A stretch of DNA of 8,554 nucleotides from assembly GCA_017743275.1 (NCBI GenBank), contig JAGHZG010000049.1, forward strand, positions 1 to 8,554. The letters run 5' to 3'. The position numbers and the translations under genes are program-made. Of this stretch, positions 5,896 to 8,554 are shown piece after piece (within the stretch, counting starts at the first letter, position 1; each line of letters begins with the position of its first letter). This stretch comes from Chloroflexota bacterium. GTDB lineage: Bacteria; Chloroflexota; Anaerolineae; B4-G1; DUEL01. Under the pieces are notes generated by a model. It was not told where the DNA came from, searched no databases, and saw only the letters and a list, made by a program, of their open reading frames with translations.

Positions 5896-8535
5896 CTACC
5901 GCCGCACCAGGGGCAGAAAGACATGAGCGGTCCAGGGAATCAGCGTACGGTTCCAGTGGAGCGCCGGATCCCCCAGCAGAACGTAGGTGTCCAGCAGGTC
6001 ACTTCCCACCGGCGCTCCCACCAAGTTCAATTTCCCCGCCAGGGTCGCCTCGCCCACCGTCCCGACGGTGTCGGAGAAGACGGCCCGGAAGAAACCCGCG
6101 GCGAGGCGCTGATGCCCCGCGCTGGCCCCCAGGCCCGTCGGGCCCCAGGCCGCCACCGCACCCGCATCCGGACGGGTGACCAGTTCCTCGTCCAGCGTCG
6201 GCTCCGGGCGATGGAACGCGCTGGTGAAACAGGTCGCTTCTACCAGGACCGGCAGGCGACGGCTGTTGTGCAGGGCCGGAAGGTCATCCAGATGGAAGAA
6301 CCGCTCCGCCGCCCACTGCTGCCAGGAGGAGTGTCCGGTGTACTGGACCAGCAGCGTCCCCCGGTTCCAGTCGTTCAGGATGGCGGAATGGATAGCGGCT
6401 CCTTCGGTATCCGGGCAGTCGCTCTGAGAAGAGTTAGACCCGGCACAGTACCGCCGGGTGGTGGTGAAAGGAGCCGTCACGTATGCCGCGGCGGAGTCCG
6501 AGATAGCCGGGAAATCCCCGGCCGCGTCCGGGTCGTCCGCCACCAGGAGCACGCTGGCGTTCCAGCCCCCCGGCAGCGGACGGGTCTCGTAATCCACGAT
6601 TTTCTGGACAATGGCGCGGGCCTCATCGGCGCTCCGCACCGGCAGCCGCCCCAGCAGCAGGTCGGGCAGGTTGTCGTCCCCGTCCACGCAGACGTAACGG
6701 TTGTCGGCAGCGGTCTCCCCGCCCGCCGGGCCCACCTCCAGCAGGTAGGGCGGGATGTAGGTGGGGGGGGATTCGGCCCGGTACCGCTTCGGGTCAAAAG
6801 AGCCGTCCCCCACCAGAAGGACGTAGACCGGGCGGGGGGACCAGTTGGCGTAGGCATCGGCGATGAAGCGGCGGATGGCCTCGGGGTCGGGCCGGCCGTC
6901 GCCGTAGGTGTCGTAGATGCCCAGGACGTTGACGACGGTGACCGTCAGGCCCTGGGACCGGCGCAGGTCGGCCAGGGGGCCGATGGCCTCAGCAAAAGCC
7001 GGATGGGTGATAATGAGGTAGTCGGCGCCGGTCGCGCCGCCGGCCGCGCGGAAGCCCCAGAGGTCCTCCGGGGAGCGGACCCGGTCAGGGGCCCGGATGG
7101 CCCCCTCGGCGGCGACGTGGTAGCGGCGGGGCCCGCCCCCAGACGGGTCGCCCAGGGTGATCCGCTGGCCGTCCACCCGGAAACCGGTCAGGCGAATGGG
7201 GCGGAGCGGGTCGGTGACGTCGCAGGCCCGGTAGGGGCCGGAGGCGGCCAGGGTGACGGTGTAGGCGGCAGCGGATGGAGAGCCCTCAAAAGTGGTCGCA
7301 CTTCCTGCGGGCCCCAGGCCACGGGCATAACAGACGGCAAAGGCATCCAGCCAGGCGCTTTCCGTCAGGACGGGGCGCAGGGAGAGGGCATTGGCGCCGT
7401 CGCGCAGGACACCGGTCGGAATAGAGAAGGTCGCGGTGACGGCGGTCCTGCCGGACCAGACGGCTTCGCCGATACTGGCGCCGTTCGCCTGCACAGCCCA
7501 GCGGTGGTCGCCAGCGGTACGGCCGATCAGCCAGAGGGTGAGGGTGGCCAGACGGGCAGAATCCACAGCGGAGAGGGAGAAGGAATAGGTAACCGGCGTT
7601 GCGGCGGGGCCGACCCGGTAGTCCCACGTCCAGCGGTCGCCGTCCCGGCCCGGGGGGATGCCCGATGTGAGAGTGTCGGGCGTGTAGCGGCGGTTCTCCT
7701 CAAAGACGTCCTCCACCCAGGGAGTGCCGGGGGGCAGGCCCGTCGGGTCGGCCGGGCGGGAGGTCATCCGCAGACCAGGAGTTTCCCCTCCCAGCACCAA
7801 CCGGTAGGTGTCATTTCTTGTCCAGCGGCTGAAACGGGGTTCGGCGTAGAAGAGGAGCGATTCGCCGTCCTCAAAGAGGGTATCTTCGTCCCCCTCCCAC
7901 TCGTATGCGACCTCTTCCGTCCCCCGGAACAGGTGCAGGTAGTGGGGGTCGGCGCCCGTCAGGCCCAGGGGGGCCAGTTGGGCGTAGGTGACCCGGTAGA
8001 GGCCGGGGCGGCTGACCTCCAGGAATGCCTGGCGCGGGCCGCCCATTGGGAGGCAGGATAAATCCTGCGCTACATCCGCCGTAGCATAGGATTTATCCTG
8101 TGGACTGCAGGATAAATCCTGCGCTACGGTGCGGGATAAATCCTGCGCTACATTCGCCGTAGCATAGGATTTATCCTGTGGACTGCAGGATAAATCCTGC
8201 GCTACGGTGCGGGATAAATCCTGCGCTACATTCGCCGTAGCGTAGGATTTATCCTGTGGACTGCAGGATGAATCCTGCGCCACAGGGCGGGATAAATCCT
8301 GCGCTACGAGGGCATCCTGGGGGTTGAGGACGGCGCGGCGCACCCGGGCCAGGATGGGGTCGTCGCCGGTGAGACCAGACCACTTCTCCCCGGAGAAGCG
8401 GATCTCCACCCGGATGTGCCGGTAAAACCGCAGGCGGTCCCCTTCGGGCAGGGCGGGGTAGAAGGTGAGTCGGGCCAGACGAACCCCCCGGATGGTGCCA
8501 ATCTCTTCCAGAGCGACCGGAGCGGAGGGAGGGGA
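5896..8535 (-). CDS. Secreted C25-family (gingipain-like) cysteine peptidase, 5'-truncated
   Basis: 879 codons are present; the N-terminus with any signal peptide lies beyond the contig end, and codons beyond 8535 are adapter. Residues 7-48 resemble the C25 propeptide (RLARLTFYPALPEGDRLRFYRHIRVEIRFSG in two halves: YPALPEGDRLRFYRHI, then VEIRFSG). A 26-residue in-frame repeat fills 77-163. Beta-sandwich regions follow (about 168-420). The catalytic domain (about 505-860) shows YVLLVGDGSFDP, DNRYVCVDGDDNLPDLLLGRLPV and the dyad His735 (QYTGHSSW) and Cys769 (EATCFTSAF). The His-Cys spacing of 34 matches the 33 of gingipain R (His211/Cys244). The end, HVFLPLVRR, resembles C-terminal tails on many Chloroflexota exported proteins. 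It probably acts outside the cell as an endopeptidase; Arg/Lys specificity is not predictable. A terminator follows the stop. A GTG start at 8550 would lie in adapter and is false. Confidence 0.9.
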   Translation of the reverse strand, partial: SPPSAPVALEEIGTIRGVRLARLTFYPALPEGDRLRFYRHIRVEIRFSGEKWSGLTGDDPILARVRRAVLNPQDALVAQDLSRPVAQDSSCSPQDKSYATANVAQDLSRTVAQDLSCSPQDKSYATANVAQDLSRTVAQDLSCSPQDKSYATADVAQDLSCLPMGGPRQAFLEVSRPGLYRVTYAQLAPLGLTGADPHYLHLFRGTEEVAYEWEGDEDTLFEDGESLLFYAEPRFSRWTRNDTYRLVLGGETPGLRMTSRPADPTGLPPGTPWVEDVFEENRRYTPDTLTSGIPPGRDGDRWTWDYRVGPAATPVTYSFSLSAVDSARLATLTLWLIGRTAGDHRWAVQANGASIGEAVWSGRTAVTATFSIPTGVLRDGANALSLRPVLTESAWLDAFAVCYARGLGPAGSATTFEGSPSAAAYTVTLAASGPYRACDVTDPLRPIRLTGFRVDGQRITLGDPSGGGPRRYHVAAEGAIRAPDRVRSPEDLWGFRAAGGATGADYLIITHPAFAEAIGPLADLRRSQGLTVTVVNVLGIYDTYGDGRPDPEAIRRFIADAYANWSPRPVYVLLVGDGSFDPKRYRAESPPTYIPPYLLEVGPAGGETAADNRYVCVDGDDNLPDLLLGRLPVRSADEARAIVQKIVDYETRPLPGGWNASVLLVADDPDAAGDFPAISDSAAAYVTAPFTTTRRYCAGSNSSQSDCPDTEGAAIHSAILNDWNRGTLLVQYTGHSSWQQWAAERFFHLDDLPALHNSRRLPVLVEATCFTSAFHRPEPTLDEELVTRPDAGAVAAWGPTGLGASAGHQRLAAGFFRAVFSDTVGTVGEATLAGKLNLVGAPVGSDLLDTYVLLGDPALHWNRTLIPWTAHVFLPLVRR
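8056..8307. repeat. In-frame 78-bp tandem repeat made of palindromic motifs
   Basis: The 18-bp motif GGATAAATCCTGCGCTAC starts at 8056, 8134, 8212 and 8290, an exact 78-bp period (26 codons). Each unit also has an inverted copy (8081-8098, 8159-8176, 8237-8254) and a second direct copy (8110-8127, 8188-8205, 8266-8283), giving ten motif copies in 252 bp. The inverted and second direct copies are 11 nt apart and form hairpins with about 18 of 20 pairs. The repeat is read through in the peptidase frame; each unit contains peptide DLSCSPQDKSYAT or a one-residue variant. The 8266 copy has drifted most (GGATGAATCC, GCCAC). Confidence 0.97.
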
Positions 8536-8554
8536 CTGTCTCTTATACACATCT
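8536..8554. other. Nextera/Tn5 mosaic-end adapter (artefact)
   Basis: The last 19 bases are CTGTCTCTTATACACATCT, identical to the Tn5 mosaic end used in tagmentation libraries. This is library adapter, not genome. It creates the false N-termini MYKRQ and MCIRDS in the reading frames that enter it. True sequence ends at 8535. Confidence 0.98.

Noticed and set aside
5887..8061. A 724-codon open frame on the plus strand opposite the C25 peptidase
   Set aside because: It is the antisense shadow of a GC-rich gene: its Gly/Val/Arg/Gln-rich translation has no recognisable domain, whereas the minus frame shows clear C25 motifs and a terminator.
8056..8307. CRISPR-like look of the regularly spaced 78-bp repeats
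   Set aside because: There are no unique spacers: the whole 78-bp period repeats, it lies inside a CDS in frame, and no cas gene is present.

Overview
The window is GC-rich bacterial DNA from a short-read assembly. Its last 19 bases (8536-8554) are exactly the Nextera/Tn5 mosaic-end adapter, so the right edge is a contig end carrying untrimmed adapter. A Chloroflexota (Anaerolineae-like) host is my best guess. It rests on the C-terminal 'FLPLV' tail of the peptidase at the right end, the many short palindromic and heptameric repeats between genes, and an aerobic-type fatty-acid pair. This is an inference, not proof.

Layout, left to right. (1) 1-269, plus strand: C-terminal part of an ABC-transporter ATPase of the MacB/LolD type, cut by the left edge. 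(2) 271-303: a perfect 15-bp hairpin between convergent genes. (3) 318-3216, minus strand: a two-gene fatty-acid unit, a FadD-type acyl-CoA ligase followed by an acyl-CoA dehydrogenase. Between them lie 12 tandem copies of a heptamer (1478-1561), which run over the ligase stop codon and end at the dehydrogenase ribosome-binding site. (4) 3217-3393: a dispersed palindromic repeat (3282-3328) and a 19-bp perfect hairpin with a T6 tract. (5) 3394-4515, minus: a membrane-anchored Asp-box, sialidase-like propeller protein of unknown substrate. (6) 4516-4728: three hairpins, two of them inverted copies of each other. (7) 4729-5682, minus: a slightly divergent ribose-phosphate pyrophosphokinase (prs) with a good sigma-70-type promoter. 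(8) 5754-5895: a hairpin cluster ending in the terminator of the next gene. (9) 5896-8535, minus: a large secreted C25 (gingipain-family) cysteine peptidase, 5'-truncated by the contig end.

The ligase activates a fatty acid to acyl-CoA and the dehydrogenase makes the first beta-oxidation cut into it, so these two genes act in sequence. The other genes look like unrelated neighbours, each separated by hairpin-rich spacers.

The most interesting signal is in the peptidase gene. A 78-bp (26-codon) unit, built from direct and inverted copies of an 18-bp palindrome-forming motif, is repeated just over three times in frame at 8056-8307 and is translated. The same inverted/11-nt/direct element occurs once in the non-coding spacer at 3282-3328. 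It therefore looks like a dispersed palindromic element that entered a gene and was then amplified without breaking the frame. I see no defence system, CRISPR array, transposase or RNA gene.
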